Origin: Variovorax sp. JS1663
GTDB lineage: Bacteria > Pseudomonadota > Gammaproteobacteria > Burkholderiales > Burkholderiaceae_C
Length of the DNA: 64,000 bases
Direction of reading: 5' to 3'
Assembly (NCBI RefSeq): GCF_002157355.1
Contig: NZ_LYMK01000031.1
Span: 20,420-84,419, forward strand
In this document: positions 33,971 through 43,961 of the stretch, in pieces
How the letters are laid out: every line of letters starts with the position of its first letter
How positions within the stretch are numbered: position 1 is the stretch's first letter
Notes under the pieces: model-generated
Told to the model about the DNA's origin: nothing
Databases searched by the model: none
What the model saw: only the letters and a program-made list of their open reading frames with translations
Program-made: the position numbers and the translations under genes

Positions 33971-35150
33971 TGCAGTGCGCTCGAAATAGAGGAACTTAAT
34001 CTATGCGGCACACTCCGACGTCGATGGAGGTCGCAGCCATGCGCATTGCCCCGAAGATCGAACTGAATGCGGTTGTCGAACGAGAGTTGACGGCATTGGC
34101 GCGGCGAGGCCGCGTCGAGGCTCGTGTGCAGCAACGGGCCAGGATCGTGCTGTTGGCCGCTGAGGGTTGGCAGAACAAGGACATCGCCGTCGAGGTCGAT
34201 CTCGATCGGCGCCAGGTGGCCTTGTGGCGCCAGCGCTTCCTGGAAGGCGGGGTGGAGGCCCTGATGCACGATGCGCCGCGCCCCGGGCGTACCCCCAGCG
34301 TGACCACCGCCGAGTTTGAGTCGACCATCGTGGACAAGACGCTTCACGAAAAGCCCATCGCCGCGACGCACTGGAGCACGCGCACGCTGGCCGCGCAGCT
34401 CGGTGTGGGACCCACGACGATTCGCCGCGTCTGGCAGCGCAACGGCCTCAAGCCGCATCGGCAGAAGACGTTCAAGCTCTCGCGCGACCCGCGCTTCGAG
34501 GACAAGCTGCTGGATGTCGTGGGGCTGTACCTCAATCCTCCCGAGCGCGCCCTGGTGCTCAGCTGCGACGAAAAAAGCCAGATTCAGGCGCTCAACCGTA
34601 CCCAGCCGGGCTTGCCGATGAAGAAAGGCCGCGCCGGCACCGTCACGCACGACTACAAGCGCCATGGCACGACCACGCTGTTCGCTGCCTTGAACACCCT
34701 GGACGGCACCGTGATCTCCATGTGCCAGTCGCAACACCGGCACGCGGAGTGGCTGCACTTCCTGCGGCTGATCCAGCGAAAGACGCCTAAGCACCTGCAG
34801 TTGCACCTGATCGTGGACAACTACGGCACCCACACGCACCCGGAGGTTCAAGCCTGGCTGACCAAGCACCCGCGCTTCGTCGTCCACTTCACGCCCACAA
34901 GCGCGTCGTGGCTGAACATGGTCGAGCGCTTCTTCCGCGACATCTCGCAGAACCGCATCCGGCGCGACAGCTTCACCAGCGTGCCTGAGCTGGAATTGGC
35001 GATCGATCTCTATGTCGAACACCACAACGCGAACCCCAAACCCTTCATCTGGACCAAGAGCGCGACCGACATCCTGGCCAAGGTCACGCGAGCCAAGGCC
35101 GCCCTGGCGCTGAGCAAGAAATAGGTACATATTTACGTGGCGCACTACAC
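33970..35150 (+). mobile_element. IS630-family insertion sequence, complete
   Basis: The element is 1181 bp. Its ends carry GTGCAGTGCGC and, inverted, GTGTAGTGCGC (10 of 11 matching). Both sides are flanked by TA (33968-33969 and 35151-35152), the duplicated target expected for this family. It contains one intact transposase gene and lies at the very end of cadR. Confidence 0.9.
34003..35124 (+). CDS. IS630-family transposase
   Basis: This 373-residue DDE transposase has an N-terminal helix-turn-helix region (GWQNKDIAVEVDLDRRQVALW) and the catalytic blocks SCDEKSQIQA, LIVDNYGTH and SWLNMVERFF, giving the D-D-E triad. ATG 34039 is an alternative start. No frame disruption is seen, so the element may be active. 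Confidence 0.93.
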   Translation: MRHTPTSMEVAAMRIAPKIELNAVVERELTALARRGRVEARVQQRARIVLLAAEGWQNKDIAVEVDLDRRQVALWRQRFLEGGVEALMHDAPRPGRTPSVTTAEFESTIVDKTLHEKPIAATHWSTRTLAAQLGVGPTTIRRVWQRNGLKPHRQKTFKLSRDPRFEDKLLDVVGLYLNPPERALVLSCDEKSQIQALNRTQPGLPMKKGRAGTVTHDYKRHGTTTLFAALNTLDGTVISMCQSQHRHAEWLHFLRLIQRKTPKHLQLHLIVDNYGTHTHPEVQAWLTKHPRFVVHFTPTSASWLNMVERFFRDISQNRIRRDSFTSVPELELAIDLYVEHHNANPKPFIWTKSATDILAKVTRAKAALALSKK

Positions 35151-35204
35151 TAGCCACGAAAAGACCAGGATCCGGTCGAGCCCAGAGGGGCAAGCGTGGC
35201 CGAC

Positions 35205-36401
35205 CTACTTCGAGATCGTTATCGCCGGTCCTACCGGAGCAACCGTTGAAACGCTCATCTGAAAAAGCTGGTAAAGCAAGCTGAAGGCCTTTTGGTTCCA
35301 CTGATACCCGTCTTGATTCCGGACGGCATAGTAGTAGCCTAGCCATTCCACCGACAGATCCGCGCTCGATGGCGAACGGCGCGTCTCGCTGATTTCCAAC
35401 GTGCTCACCGGGTTCTCCATCACGGACGGCGTGCGTGCATCAGGTGGCACATCGAACTCCGGCTCCTCTTCCATACCGCGCCCAATGAAAGTCAAGATCT
35501 CATGGAAGCTGCGCAGGCGGAGCCGGCCGTGCATGGGGAACTCGCCCCCCGTGTAGCCCTCGCGGATATCCACCAAAATGTCGTTGGGCGGCGCCTCTTC
35601 TGCTTCCGCATGCAGTTGCAGTCGCTCCTCGTTCGGCAGGGCCGCCGGATCGTAGTTGGTGATCATGACCCGGCCGTTGACCCGCTTGGATACGAGGTAC
35701 GCACGTTTGTCCGCAAGATAGTTCAGCGAGAAATCTTTGTAGATCGAAGCGAACGTTTCAGGCGTGACAGCGTCGGCCGGCACGGTCCAGGAGCGCTGGA
35801 AATGCAACGGCTCTACATGCAGTGAGTGGCGGTCCTGGATCGAAGAAAGGTGCGACATTACCCGGCGAAATACGACGTAACCTGCTTGGTCTGACGGCCG
35901 ATTGTGGTGAATTGCAACCTTACCCGGCCCGTCCGCCTGCAAGCGCAGTTCGCCGCCCAGCAGACGCAACAATGAGTCCACGTCATAGCCCTGGCGCAGC
36001 AGCAGCGTCAACTTCTGCTCCTGAAACGGTGTCAGGAGCCGCTGCGTGAACTCTTCCCCTTGCATCGGCGAAATGCTGATGGTCGGGTTCTCTTCGGCAC
36101 TGCTGCCGATGAGCGGCACCAACAGTGCGCCGCGGTCGCCGGTTGCCGCCGCTGCCACGCCGGCGTTCACCGCGAACTTGTAAGTCGCAGCAATGCTGGA
36201 AATGGACGTGAAGTGCATTGGCTGATTGCGCCGAGCGCGCGCGATGTTGAGCAACAGCTGCTTCGAGACGCTATCGGTCGTCGTCGTGTCGTAGGCCAAT
36301 ACCGCGCGGTCGAGCGCCAGCGTCGACCCGCAACCGGTGGCCCCGACAACCGCGGCGCCGCAGACAACGGCCAGCAAGAATCGTTTGAACATGCGTGGCA
36401 T
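35205..36401 (-). CDS. Lipoprotein of unknown function
   Basis: This 398-residue protein starts MPRMFKRFLLAVVCGAAVVGATGCGS, with a lipobox cysteine. AGGAG lies just before the ATG. The mature part begins STLALDRAVLAYDTTTTDSVS and contains LLLNIARARRNQPMHFTSIS, TPFQEQKLTLLLRQGYDVDSL and a C-terminal block with SVEWLGYYYAVRNQ. The family is not recognised. It stands alone between IS630 and IS3, so it was probably carried in as cargo or left from a larger locus. Confidence 0.7.
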   Translation of the reverse strand: MPRMFKRFLLAVVCGAAVVGATGCGSTLALDRAVLAYDTTTTDSVSKQLLLNIARARRNQPMHFTSISSIAATYKFAVNAGVAAAATGDRGALLVPLIGSSAEENPTISISPMQGEEFTQRLLTPFQEQKLTLLLRQGYDVDSLLRLLGGELRLQADGPGKVAIHHNRPSDQAGYVVFRRVMSHLSSIQDRHSLHVEPLHFQRSWTVPADAVTPETFASIYKDFSLNYLADKRAYLVSKRVNGRVMITNYDPAALPNEERLQLHAEAEEAPPNDILVDIREGYTGGEFPMHGRLRLRSFHEILTFIGRGMEEEPEFDVPPDARTPSVMENPVSTLEISETRRSPSSADLSVEWLGYYYAVRNQDGYQWNQKAFSLLYQLFQMSVSTVAPVGPAITISK

Positions 36402-36575
36402 TGCTCTCCTCCAATTTGAACGTGATCAACCTTCTGGATGGGGTCAGTGGTCGTATTCTCGTCTCGATCGAATCCACCCAGAACCGATCTGACGTCTCCC
36501 CGGAATTCCGGACTTTTCAAAACTAGAGGTAAGGTGGCTTTTTCGGCCGGCCCGTGAGGGCAGGAAGGAGAAGCG

Positions 36576-36842
36576 ATGAAGAGGTCGAGATTCAGCGAAG
36601 AGCAGATCGCCTACGCGTTGCGGCTGGCCGAGTCGGGCACGCCGGTGGTCGATGTGTGCCGCCAGATCGGCGTGTCCGAAGCGACGTACTACACCTGGAA
36701 GAAGAAGTTCGGTGACTTGGGCGTAACCGAGCTCAAGCGCTTGAAGATGCTCGAGGACGAGAACGCCAGGCTGAAGCGCATCGTGGCCGACCTGACGCTG
36801 GACAAGCAGATCCTGCAGGAGGTTGTCCGAAAAAAGCTCTGA
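36576..36842 (+). CDS. IS3-family OrfA
   Basis: This 88-residue protein has a helix-turn-helix (EEQIAYALRLAESGTPVVDVC and ATYYTWKKKFG) and a leucine-zipper-like tail. A run of six A then G at 36830-36836, just before its stop, is the site where ribosomes slip -1 to make the OrfAB transposase. Confidence 0.9.
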   Translation: MKRSRFSEEQIAYALRLAESGTPVVDVCRQIGVSEATYYTWKKKFGDLGVTELKRLKMLEDENARLKRIVADLTLDKQILQEVVRKKL

Positions 36843-37693
36843 AGGCTGCCAAGCGGCGTGAGCTGGCAGCCTGGATGCAGGAGCGCTTCAAAGTGAATGT
36901 GCGCAGGTCGTGTCGATTGGCGCTGCTGAGGCCCTCGGTCTGGTATCAGAAGAGCGAGGCGCGCGATCAAAGTGCGTTGCGGTTGCGCATTCGGGAGATC
37001 GCCATGGACCGACCGCGATTCGGGTATCTGCGCGTCCTGGTCATGCTCAAGCGCGAGGGCTGGTCAGTAGGCAAGAAGCGGGTCTATCGGCTGTACCGGC
37101 TGGAAGGCCTGCAGCTGCGCATGAAGGTCAAACGTCGCAAGCGCATCAGCCTGCAGCGCGGCCGACCGGCGCCGGCCACCGGGCCGAACGAGCACTGGAG
37201 CATGGACTTCGTACACGACCAGATGCTCGATGGCCGGGCATTCCGAGTGCTCACGGTGATCGATCAGTGGAGTCGCGAGAGTGTGTCTCTAGAGGCCAAC
37301 TTCCGGCTCACGGGGCGATGCGTTGGGAAGGCCCTCGACCAGGCTGCCATCGAGCGTGGGTGGCCCAAGGCGATCACGGTGGACAACGGCACGGAGTTCA
37401 CCTCCAAGGCGCTCGATGAATGGGCCTGGCGACGTGGCGTGAAGCTCGACTACACGCGCCCCGGAAAGCCCACGGACAACGGGTTGATCGAGTCGTTCAA
37501 CGGTCGCCTGCGCGACGAGTTCCTGAACGTCAACGAGTTCATTACGATGCAGGATGCGCGTGAGAAGTTGAAGGCATGGCAGCATGACTACAACCATCAG
37601 CGCCCACACGGATCACTTGGCCACCTGACCCCCAGTGAGTTCGTCAAAAAGAGGTCAGATCAACAAGCCGAAAACCGCCCAACTCCAGTTTAG
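36831..37693 (+). CDS. IS3-family OrfB transposase
   Basis: Read in the -1 frame from the A6G site (or from ATG 36875), this has the DDE core: WSMDFVHDQM, VDNGTEFTSKALDEW and DNGLIESFNGRLRDE, ending SLGHLTPSEF. The integrase domain is complete. It is expressed mainly as an OrfAB fusion in this family. Confidence 0.9.
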
Positions 37694-38159
37694 AACTGAC
37701 CGGATAAGGGGGAGACGTCAGTTTGTCCAAGTTTCGGGGGTCAGATCAGAGTTGAAGTGGACTCGAGGCTCCTATCCTCCAAGCAAGTTCTCAAGATGGT
37801 CGGACTGGACGCTCACGAGTAAGCGGCCAGCCGTCCCATCTTGATTTCGTTGAGCACGCAAGGCTCCACTACTCCACTTAACTTCTTGGTGGAGAAATGG
37901 ACACTTCAGTTGCGCTTAGCGGCGAGTGTCGCCGGCGACGCAAGCACAGCGCCGAGTTCAAGGCGCACGTCGTGGCGGCGTGCCATGTCCGCGTTCGGAA
38001 TCGCACTTCCGGTGGGACATAACCCATCTGCTCAACGCAATCCAGGGTGAGCTGGCCAAGGCGCAGCAGGAAGACCGGTTACCCGATCTGGTGGTCACCG
38101 TGCAGGAGCAACTCAGACGCGTCGATGCGCTGCAAGATGACATAGACCACATCGGCCAT

Positions 38160-38599
38160 CGGTGCATCTGCTCGCTGACCTCGGCGCCGATCTCGACCAA
38201 CGCGTGGCCATCGTGAGCGCAGACACGCTCGGACTCTGGCAGCTCGTGACGCACGATGTCGCGCGGCAATGCAGGATCCAGCGGCTTGCGGCCGCGCTTC
38301 TTGCGCTGGCGGCCAGCGACCGGCGTCGAGTCCTCATCATCGATTTCGGCCGGCAGTGTTTGCGCGGTCGGCGCGAGCGCCTCGGCCTCGTTGAGGAACA
38401 GGTCCTTCTGGTCGGTGCCGCGGGCCTCGCTCTTGGCGGCGAACAACTGACCCTGCAACGCTCCCAAGCGCTCCAGCGCCAGGTCCCGCTCGGTGGTCAC
38501 CACGCGCAGTTCGCCGACGAGAGATTCGCTGTGCCGAGTGGCATCGGCCAGGGCTTGCTGCAGGGCTGCGAATTCTTCGGCGGTGGGCATCTGAACCAT
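38160..38599 (-). pseudogene. IS66 tnpC, truncated
   Basis: The frame starts MVQMPTAEEFAALQQAL and runs through the zinc-finger spacer to IGAEVSEQMH, where homology to the intact tnpC at 41482 stops. The catalytic region is missing. About 145 residues remain of roughly 525. Confidence 0.85.
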
Positions 38600-38694
38600 T
38601 GCCTGCTTCGATCGACATGACGTACAAGCGTTCCTCGAACATCGCATTGTCGAGGAAGATTCGGCAACTATTTTTGCAAGCTGCCGGTGAGCGT

Positions 38695-39045
38695 TCAGGC
38701 CACTCGCTCGGAGAAGCGATGGGGGTGCTTCTGGACCACCGCGAGATCAATTCCATCGAGCAACCAGTGCAGTTGCTCCACCGTCAACGTGGGCACGGTG
38801 GCGACACCGGGCCAGATGAACCTGTCCTGCTCGAGACGCTTCATCAACATCCAAAAGCCGTTTCGCTGCCAGCCCAGAATTTTTACGCGATCACGTCGCC
38901 GATTCCTAAAGACGTACAGCGCCTCGGCAAACGGATCCAACCCGAGGGCCTGCTCGACCAAGATCGCCAGACCGTAGAGACCGACCCGGATGTCGATGGC
39001 CTCGCGATGCAGGTAGACCTTCAACCCTTCGTCGAAGCGAAACAC
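38695..39045 (-). CDS. IS66 TnpB-like protein
   Basis: This 116-residue protein contains VYLHREAIDIRVGLYGLAILVEQ and LYVFRNRRRDRVKILGW, the IS66 Orf2 signature. GTG 39045 is the likely start. It is complete although the element is dead. It matches 43138-43488. Confidence 0.85.
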   Translation of the reverse strand: MFRFDEGLKVYLHREAIDIRVGLYGLAILVEQALGLDPFAEALYVFRNRRRDRVKILGWQRNGFWMLMKRLEQDRFIWPGVATVPTLTVEQLHWLLDGIDLAVVQKHPHRFSERVA

Positions 39046-39250
39046 CGCAGTCTCCCGAGCGCCTCGATCCTCGCCAACGCCTGCTGCATGTCGCAACCAC
39101 GCAAGTCGACCACAACTCCGTTGGGAAGGCGTGCCTGCACATCCATGGATGACGTCTCTTCCTGGCACGCCGCTGCGACTTCGAGCGCCACGAATGCCGG
39201 CGTCTTCGCATCGACAACGTCCACGCTCGGCGCCGTGCTCTTGACTGCGG
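39021..39250 (-). pseudogene. IS66 tnpA, 5' end removed by IS21
   Basis: Only the C-terminal part remains, with VQARLPNGVVVDLRGCDMQQAL, similar to the tnpA at 43464-43889. The upstream part ends at the IS21 terminal repeats. Confidence 0.8.
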
Positions 39251-39251
39251 C

Positions 39252-41423
39252 GCGTCAATCAGGATGAGAAGAGCGCGTCAATCAAGGTGAGAAGGATGGC
39301 GTGGGCTGGAGGTTGGCGGGCGTAGCCCGACGACCTCCGGCCCACGCCGGCGACAGGTTTGCCCATGGGGCGCCTCGTCGGTGATCGCGGTGGAATCAGG
39401 TATGGAAGAGGTTTCTCGATCTTGCGAGGCCTTCTCTGTGCCTGGACGTCACATCCACGATCACCAAATGAGGTTGTTCATGAAGCTCAGGCTATCCAAG
39501 TCGTTGCCGGTGGCAGCAGCGCAGGCGGGGTTCAGTATTGCCACGGCGTACCGCATTGAGCAGGATCAACGCCTGCCGTCGCAGAAGAAGGAGCAGCCGC
39601 GCGGGCGCCGCCGCCCGGACCCGCTGGCTGACATCTTCGATTCCGAAGTCGTGCCGCTGCTGCAGGCGGCACCGGGCATTCGACCTGTCGCGATATTCGA
39701 CGAGTTGAGCCGCCGTCACGAAGATCTGTCACGTGGTGTTCGTCGCACGCTTGAGCGACGCATTCGAGCATGGCGCGCGCTTCACGGCCAGGAGCGCGAG
39801 GTGGTCTTCCGCCAGGTTCACGAGGCGGGCCACATGGGGCTGTCGGACTTCACCGAAATGGGCGATCTGGTCGTCACGGTGGCCGGCGTGCCACTGGAGC
39901 ATTGCCTGTATCACTTCCGCCTTGCCTGTTCAGGCTTTGAGCATGCGCATGTGATTCTCGGTGGCGAGAGCTTCGTGGCGCTGGCCGAGGGGCTGCAAAG
40001 CGCACTGTGGATCCTCGGTGGCGCGCCACGCGAGCACCGCAGCGACAGCCTGTCGGCGGCATTCCGCAACCTGGACCGCGTGGCGCGCGACGATCTGACC
40101 ACGCGCTACGACGCCCTGTGCGCCCACTACTTGATGCATCCGAGTCGCAACAATCGCGGCGTCGCGCACGAGAACGGGACTATCGAGAGTGCACACGGTC
40201 ATCTGAAGAGCGCAATCGGCGACGCGCTGCTGCTGCGCGGAGGCACCGAGTTTGCTGACCTTCAGGCTTATCGCTGCTTCGTCGACGAGATCGTCAGTCG
40301 CAAGAACGCGCGCAACGCCAAACGCATTGACGCCGAGCGAGCGCTGCTGCAACCATTACCGCCGGCGCGAAGCTGTGACTATGAGGAGACCTACGTCTAC
40401 GTGACCTCGTCGGGCGGCTTCACGCTGCGCAAGGTCTTCTATACCGTGCCGTCCCGCCTGATCGGTCACCGGCTGCGCGTTCGTCTGTACGACGACCGGT
40501 TGGACCTTCTCCTGGGCGCAACCCAACTCATGACGCTCGAGCGCGGTCGCGGCGGCGCCAATGGCAAGCACGGTCACGTGGTGGACTATCACCACGTCAT
40601 TCATGCGCTGCGGCGCAAGCCCATGGCGCTGCTGAGGCTGGTCTACCGCGATCAGCTCTTCCCGCGCGAAGCCTATCGGCTCACCTTCGAGTTCCTGCGC
40701 GAACAGCTGCCCGAGCGCGCCGCGTGCAAGGCGATGGTCGAGCTTCTCAGCCTGGCACACGACCGGGCCTGTGAAGGCCAGTTGGCCACTATCCTGGCTG
40801 ATGATCTCGCCAACAAACGACTGCCTGACAACAACGCGCTGCTTGCGCGCTTCGCTCCGGACCCTGCGCGCCTTCCAGAGGTGTGCGTGCAACTCGCCTC
40901 CCTGAGCGCCTACGAGGTCCTGGTCGAATCGGCCGTGGGAGTCGAAGCATGAGCGAAACCCTCGATACCACGCGGCTCACGTTGCTGCTGACCGAGTTGC
41001 GCTTGCCGGCGACCAAACAAATGTGGACGGGCTTCGCCGAACGCTCCGACAAGGAGGGCTGGCCCGCAGCCCGGCTTCTCATGGCCTTGGCCGAGAATGA
41101 ACTGGCCGAGCGCGATCGTCGGCGCATAGAGCGACACCTGGGCGAGGCAAGACTGCTTCCCGGCAAGACGCTGGACAACTTCGACTTCAACTCGGTGCCG
41201 ATGATCTCCAAGGCGCAGGTCTCGGCGCTGTGTGCCGGAGATGAATGGTTGCGCAACGGCGCCAATCTGCTTCTCATGGGGCCTCCGGGCGGCGGGAAGT
41301 CGCACTTGTCCTCGGCCATCGGCCTGGCCCTGCTTGAGAAGGGTTGGCGTGTGCTCTTTGCGCGCACCTCCGACCTCGTGCAGCGACTGCAGGTTGCAAG
41401 GCGTGAACTGGCGCTCGAAGCGG
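39252..41423 (+). mobile_element. IS21-family element, right end lost
   Basis: The left end has two direct copies of GCGTCAATCA-type repeats at 39252-39270 and 39275-39294, typical of IS21 multiple terminal repeats. istA is complete and istB is cut at the IS66 end, with no IS21 right end beyond it. It cannot transpose on its own. Confidence 0.8.
39438..40952 (+). CDS. istA: IS21-family transposase IstA
   Basis: From GTG 39438 (MPGRHIHDHQMRL) the protein has 504 residues, matching IstA openings; the longer frame from 39381 is less likely. It contains a helix-turn-helix (AAAQAGFSIATAYRIEQD), the DDE blocks MGLSDFTEM, APREHRSDSL and NGTIESAHGHLK, and the Mu-type C-terminal beta domain. Confidence 0.88.
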   Translation: MPGRHIHDHQMRLFMKLRLSKSLPVAAAQAGFSIATAYRIEQDQRLPSQKKEQPRGRRRPDPLADIFDSEVVPLLQAAPGIRPVAIFDELSRRHEDLSRGVRRTLERRIRAWRALHGQEREVVFRQVHEAGHMGLSDFTEMGDLVVTVAGVPLEHCLYHFRLACSGFEHAHVILGGESFVALAEGLQSALWILGGAPREHRSDSLSAAFRNLDRVARDDLTTRYDALCAHYLMHPSRNNRGVAHENGTIESAHGHLKSAIGDALLLRGGTEFADLQAYRCFVDEIVSRKNARNAKRIDAERALLQPLPPARSCDYEETYVYVTSSGGFTLRKVFYTVPSRLIGHRLRVRLYDDRLDLLLGATQLMTLERGRGGANGKHGHVVDYHHVIHALRRKPMALLRLVYRDQLFPREAYRLTFEFLREQLPERAACKAMVELLSLAHDRACEGQLATILADDLANKRLPDNNALLARFAPDPARLPEVCVQLASLSAYEVLVESAVGVEA

Positions 41424-41428
41424 CGTAA
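40949..41428 (+). pseudogene. istB: IS21 istB, truncated by IS66
   Basis: The AAA+ helper starts MSETLDTTRLTLLLTEL, with the ATG overlapping the istA stop. The Walker A motif GPPGGGKSH is present, but the frame ends after ARRELALEAA at a TAA inside the IS66 terminus. Walker B and the rest of about 250 residues are lost. Confidence 0.9.
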
Positions 41429-41481
41429 GCCGTCATTCAACTGCGCCCTTGCGCTCGGCATGACCGGCGTGCTGGGACTGT

Positions 41482-43056
41482 CTAGGCGGCTGGAAGCGCG
41501 ATGTTCCAGGGCAGCAGGGCTTCGTAGTCGTCCGCTGTTTGCGCCAGTGGCAGCCTTTTGAACAGAGCCACGAGATAGCGGTATGGCTCGATCCCATTTG
41601 CCTTTGCCGTCTCGATGAGCGAGTACAGGTTGGCGCTCGCGTTGGCCCCGCCCACGGTGTCGGCGAACAACCATCCCTTCCTTCCAACGACGAACGGACG
41701 GATCGCGTTCTCCACCGGGTTGGAGTCCAGCGGCCAGGTGTCGCTCTCCAAGAAGCGTATGAGCTTGGGCCACTGCCCGTGCAGGTAGTGCAGGGCCTCG
41801 CCCAGCAAACTCGTTGGCGCGACGGCGTGCAGATTCATGAGCAGCAGTTGCTCGATGTTGGCCACCACCGAGGCGCTGTAGCGCTTGCGCAGCCGCCCGC
41901 GGCGCTGCGGCGACCACTTCTCGGCTCGCGCCTCGGCGCGGTAGAGCTTGCCGATGAGTTTGACGAACCGTGTGGCCAGCTGGTCCGGCGACCGGGCTGC
42001 CTTCGGGAGCGCCTCCTCAGCCTTGACGAAGGGCCTGCGCGCATGAACCCAGCATCCAAGATGCGTCAGACCATGGTCCGCAGCGATGCCATCATAGACC
42101 TGGTAGCCATCGCTCACGAACGTGGCCCCGCGCCGGATTCCGGCATAGAGCTTCTCGGCATGTGCGGCGCCCCGCCCGGGCGCATAGGCGAACAAGCGCA
42201 CCGGCGGTCCGCTGGCGTTCATCTGCGCCCACATGTAGCTCTTCGTCTGCGCCTTGCGCCCAGGCTCCTTGAGCACCTGCACAGTGGTCTCGTCGCCATA
42301 GATCAGGTCCGAGTCCAGCAGGCGATCGCGCAGCAGGTTGATCACGGGCTGCACGGCCAATCCGATCCGCACGACCCCGGCGGCCAGCGTATTGCTCACG
42401 ATGTTGCCGCCGAAGCGGCGCAACAGCACCGCCGTGCGATACAGCGGCATGCCGAACTGATACTTGCCCGTGATGACCCAGGCCTGCGCCTCTTCAGTAA
42501 GAAGCCCTCGCGGGATGATGCGCGCCGGCGTTGGCGCGACCTTCAGGCTCAGGTCGCAGCAGGGGCAGGCGTACTTGATGCGGTGATGTTGGAGTACACG
42601 AACCTGCTCGGGGATGACGTGCATCTGCTCGCTGACCTCGGCACCGATCTCTACCAGGGCGTGGCCATCGTGACCGCAGATGCGCTCGGACTCGGGCAGC
42701 TCGTGGCGCACGATGTCGCGCGGCAGCGCTGGATCCAAGGGCTTGCGACCGCGCTTCTTGCGCTGGTGACCGGCGACGTCCGTGGATTCCTCGTCGTCGC
42801 TTTCGGCCGGCAGCGTCTGCGCGGTTGGGGCGAGTGCCTCAGCCTCGTTGAGGAACAGGTCCTTCTGCTCGCTACCGCGGGCCTCGCTCTTGGCGGCGAA
42901 CAACTGGCCCTGCAAGGCTCGCAGCCGTTCCAGCGCCAGGTCCCGCTCGGTGGTCACCACGCGCAGTTCGCTGACCAGAGATTCGCTGCGCCGAGTGGCC
43001 TCGGCCAGCGCTTGCTGCAGGGCTGCGAATTCTTCGGCGGTGGGCATCTGAACCAT
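41482..43056 (-). CDS. IS66 transposase TnpC
   Basis: This is about 524 residues starting MVQMPTAEEFAALQ. It has a coiled-coil N-terminus, a zinc finger (KYACPCCDL), catalytic blocks LIYGDETTVQVL and LGCWVHARRPFVKAEE, and the C-terminal SNPVENAIRPFVVGRKGWLFA. It is intact. Confidence 0.92.
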   Translation of the reverse strand: MVQMPTAEEFAALQQALAEATRRSESLVSELRVVTTERDLALERLRALQGQLFAAKSEARGSEQKDLFLNEAEALAPTAQTLPAESDDEESTDVAGHQRKKRGRKPLDPALPRDIVRHELPESERICGHDGHALVEIGAEVSEQMHVIPEQVRVLQHHRIKYACPCCDLSLKVAPTPARIIPRGLLTEEAQAWVITGKYQFGMPLYRTAVLLRRFGGNIVSNTLAAGVVRIGLAVQPVINLLRDRLLDSDLIYGDETTVQVLKEPGRKAQTKSYMWAQMNASGPPVRLFAYAPGRGAAHAEKLYAGIRRGATFVSDGYQVYDGIAADHGLTHLGCWVHARRPFVKAEEALPKAARSPDQLATRFVKLIGKLYRAEARAEKWSPQRRGRLRKRYSASVVANIEQLLLMNLHAVAPTSLLGEALHYLHGQWPKLIRFLESDTWPLDSNPVENAIRPFVVGRKGWLFADTVGGANASANLYSLIETAKANGIEPYRYLVALFKRLPLAQTADDYEALLPWNIALPAA

Positions 43057-43137
43057 CGCCTGCTTCGATCCACATGGCACGCAGGCGTTCCGGGATCATC
43101 GCATCTTCATGCGAATTCTTCGCGCCGCTGCCCTCGC

Positions 43138-43488
43138 TCAGGCCACGCGCGCATACAAGCGCTCAGGATGCTTGCGAACGACGGCGAGGTCGATGCCATC
43201 GAGCAGCCAATGCAGCTCTTCAACCGTCAGCTTCGGCACCGACGCTGCGTCGGGCCAGATGAAGCGATCCTGTTCGAGTCTCTTCATCAACAGCCAGAAG
43301 CCGTTGCGGTCCCAGGCCAGGATCTTCACGCGATCGCGTCGACGATTGCGGAAGACATACACGGCCTTGGCGAACGGATCCAGGCCCAAGGCCTGTTCGA
43401 CCAGGATCGCCAGGCCGTTGAGGCCGACACGGAAGTCGATGGCTTCCCGATGCAGGTAGACCTTCAGCTCTTCGTCGAAGCGGAACAC
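43138..43488 (-). CDS. IS66 TnpB-like protein
   Basis: This 116-residue IS66 Orf2 protein contains VYLHREAIDFRVGLNGLAILVEQ and ends LYARVA. It begins at a GTG within the 3' end of tnpA and is required for IS66 transposition along with TnpA and TnpC. Confidence 0.88.
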   Translation of the reverse strand: MFRFDEELKVYLHREAIDFRVGLNGLAILVEQALGLDPFAKAVYVFRNRRRDRVKILAWDRNGFWLLMKRLEQDRFIWPDAASVPKLTVEELHWLLDGIDLAVVRKHPERLYARVA

Positions 43489-43889
43489 CGCAGGCTCCCA
43501 AGCATTTGAATCAAGTCGCTGGCCTGGCGCATATCACATCCACGAAGATCAACCACCACGCCGTTGGGCAACCGCGCTTGCAGATCCACGATCGTCGTGG
43601 CCTCCGGCTTCGTCGCCTCGATGGTCACCGAAACAAAGGCCTGTTCCGGCAACTCTGCGTTGGTGATCGGCACGACAGCGGGCGTCGACGCGCGCTCATG
43701 ACGACGAATCCAGGCGCTCAACTGATTCGCGTTGATCCCGCACTCGCGAGCGATCCTCGCAATCGACATCCCCGGCTCGCGGCACGCGAGAATCAGATCC
43801 CGCTTTGCCTGCGCGTCATAGACACACCGCCCATCGCGTTTGCGCCCGACAACCAGGCGCTTGCCCAACTCCGACAACCACTCTGACAT
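43464..43889 (-). CDS. IS66 TnpA-like protein
   Basis: From MSEWLSELGKRLVVG this 141-residue protein has a helix-turn-helix (PGMSIARIARECGINANQL) and the C-terminal LQARLPNGVVVDLRGCDM. It is the first gene of the element and overlaps tnpB. Confidence 0.85.
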   Translation of the reverse strand: MSEWLSELGKRLVVGRKRDGRCVYDAQAKRDLILACREPGMSIARIARECGINANQLSAWIRRHERASTPAVVPITNAELPEQAFVSVTIEATKPEATTIVDLQARLPNGVVVDLRGCDMRQASDLIQMLGSLRCSASTKS

Positions 43890-43961
43890 CACGTTCCCAT
43901 GTTGCTGTACATGGGAACGTAGCTTCATGGTCCATGGCGGCCGCCGCAAGGACGGGGTTTA

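Larger units (their letters stand above)
36490..37720 (+). mobile_element. IS3-family insertion sequence
   Basis: The element is 1231 bp with terminal repeats starting TGACGTCTCCCC at the left and its inverted copy at the right. It carries overlapping orfA and orfB with an A6G slip site. The flanking bases (GATC and GTTT) do not match, so it has either lost its target duplication or recombined with another copy. Confidence 0.88.
37897..39250 (-). mobile_element. IS66-family remnant interrupted by IS21
   Basis: This patchwork holds a plus-strand tnpA start (37897-37990, with RRKHSAEFKAHVVAA), a short unknown fragment with LAKAQQEDRLPDLVV, then minus-strand tnpC (cut), tnpB (complete) and tnpA (cut). 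The right side ends where the IS21 terminal repeats begin. It is a dead element. Confidence 0.75.
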
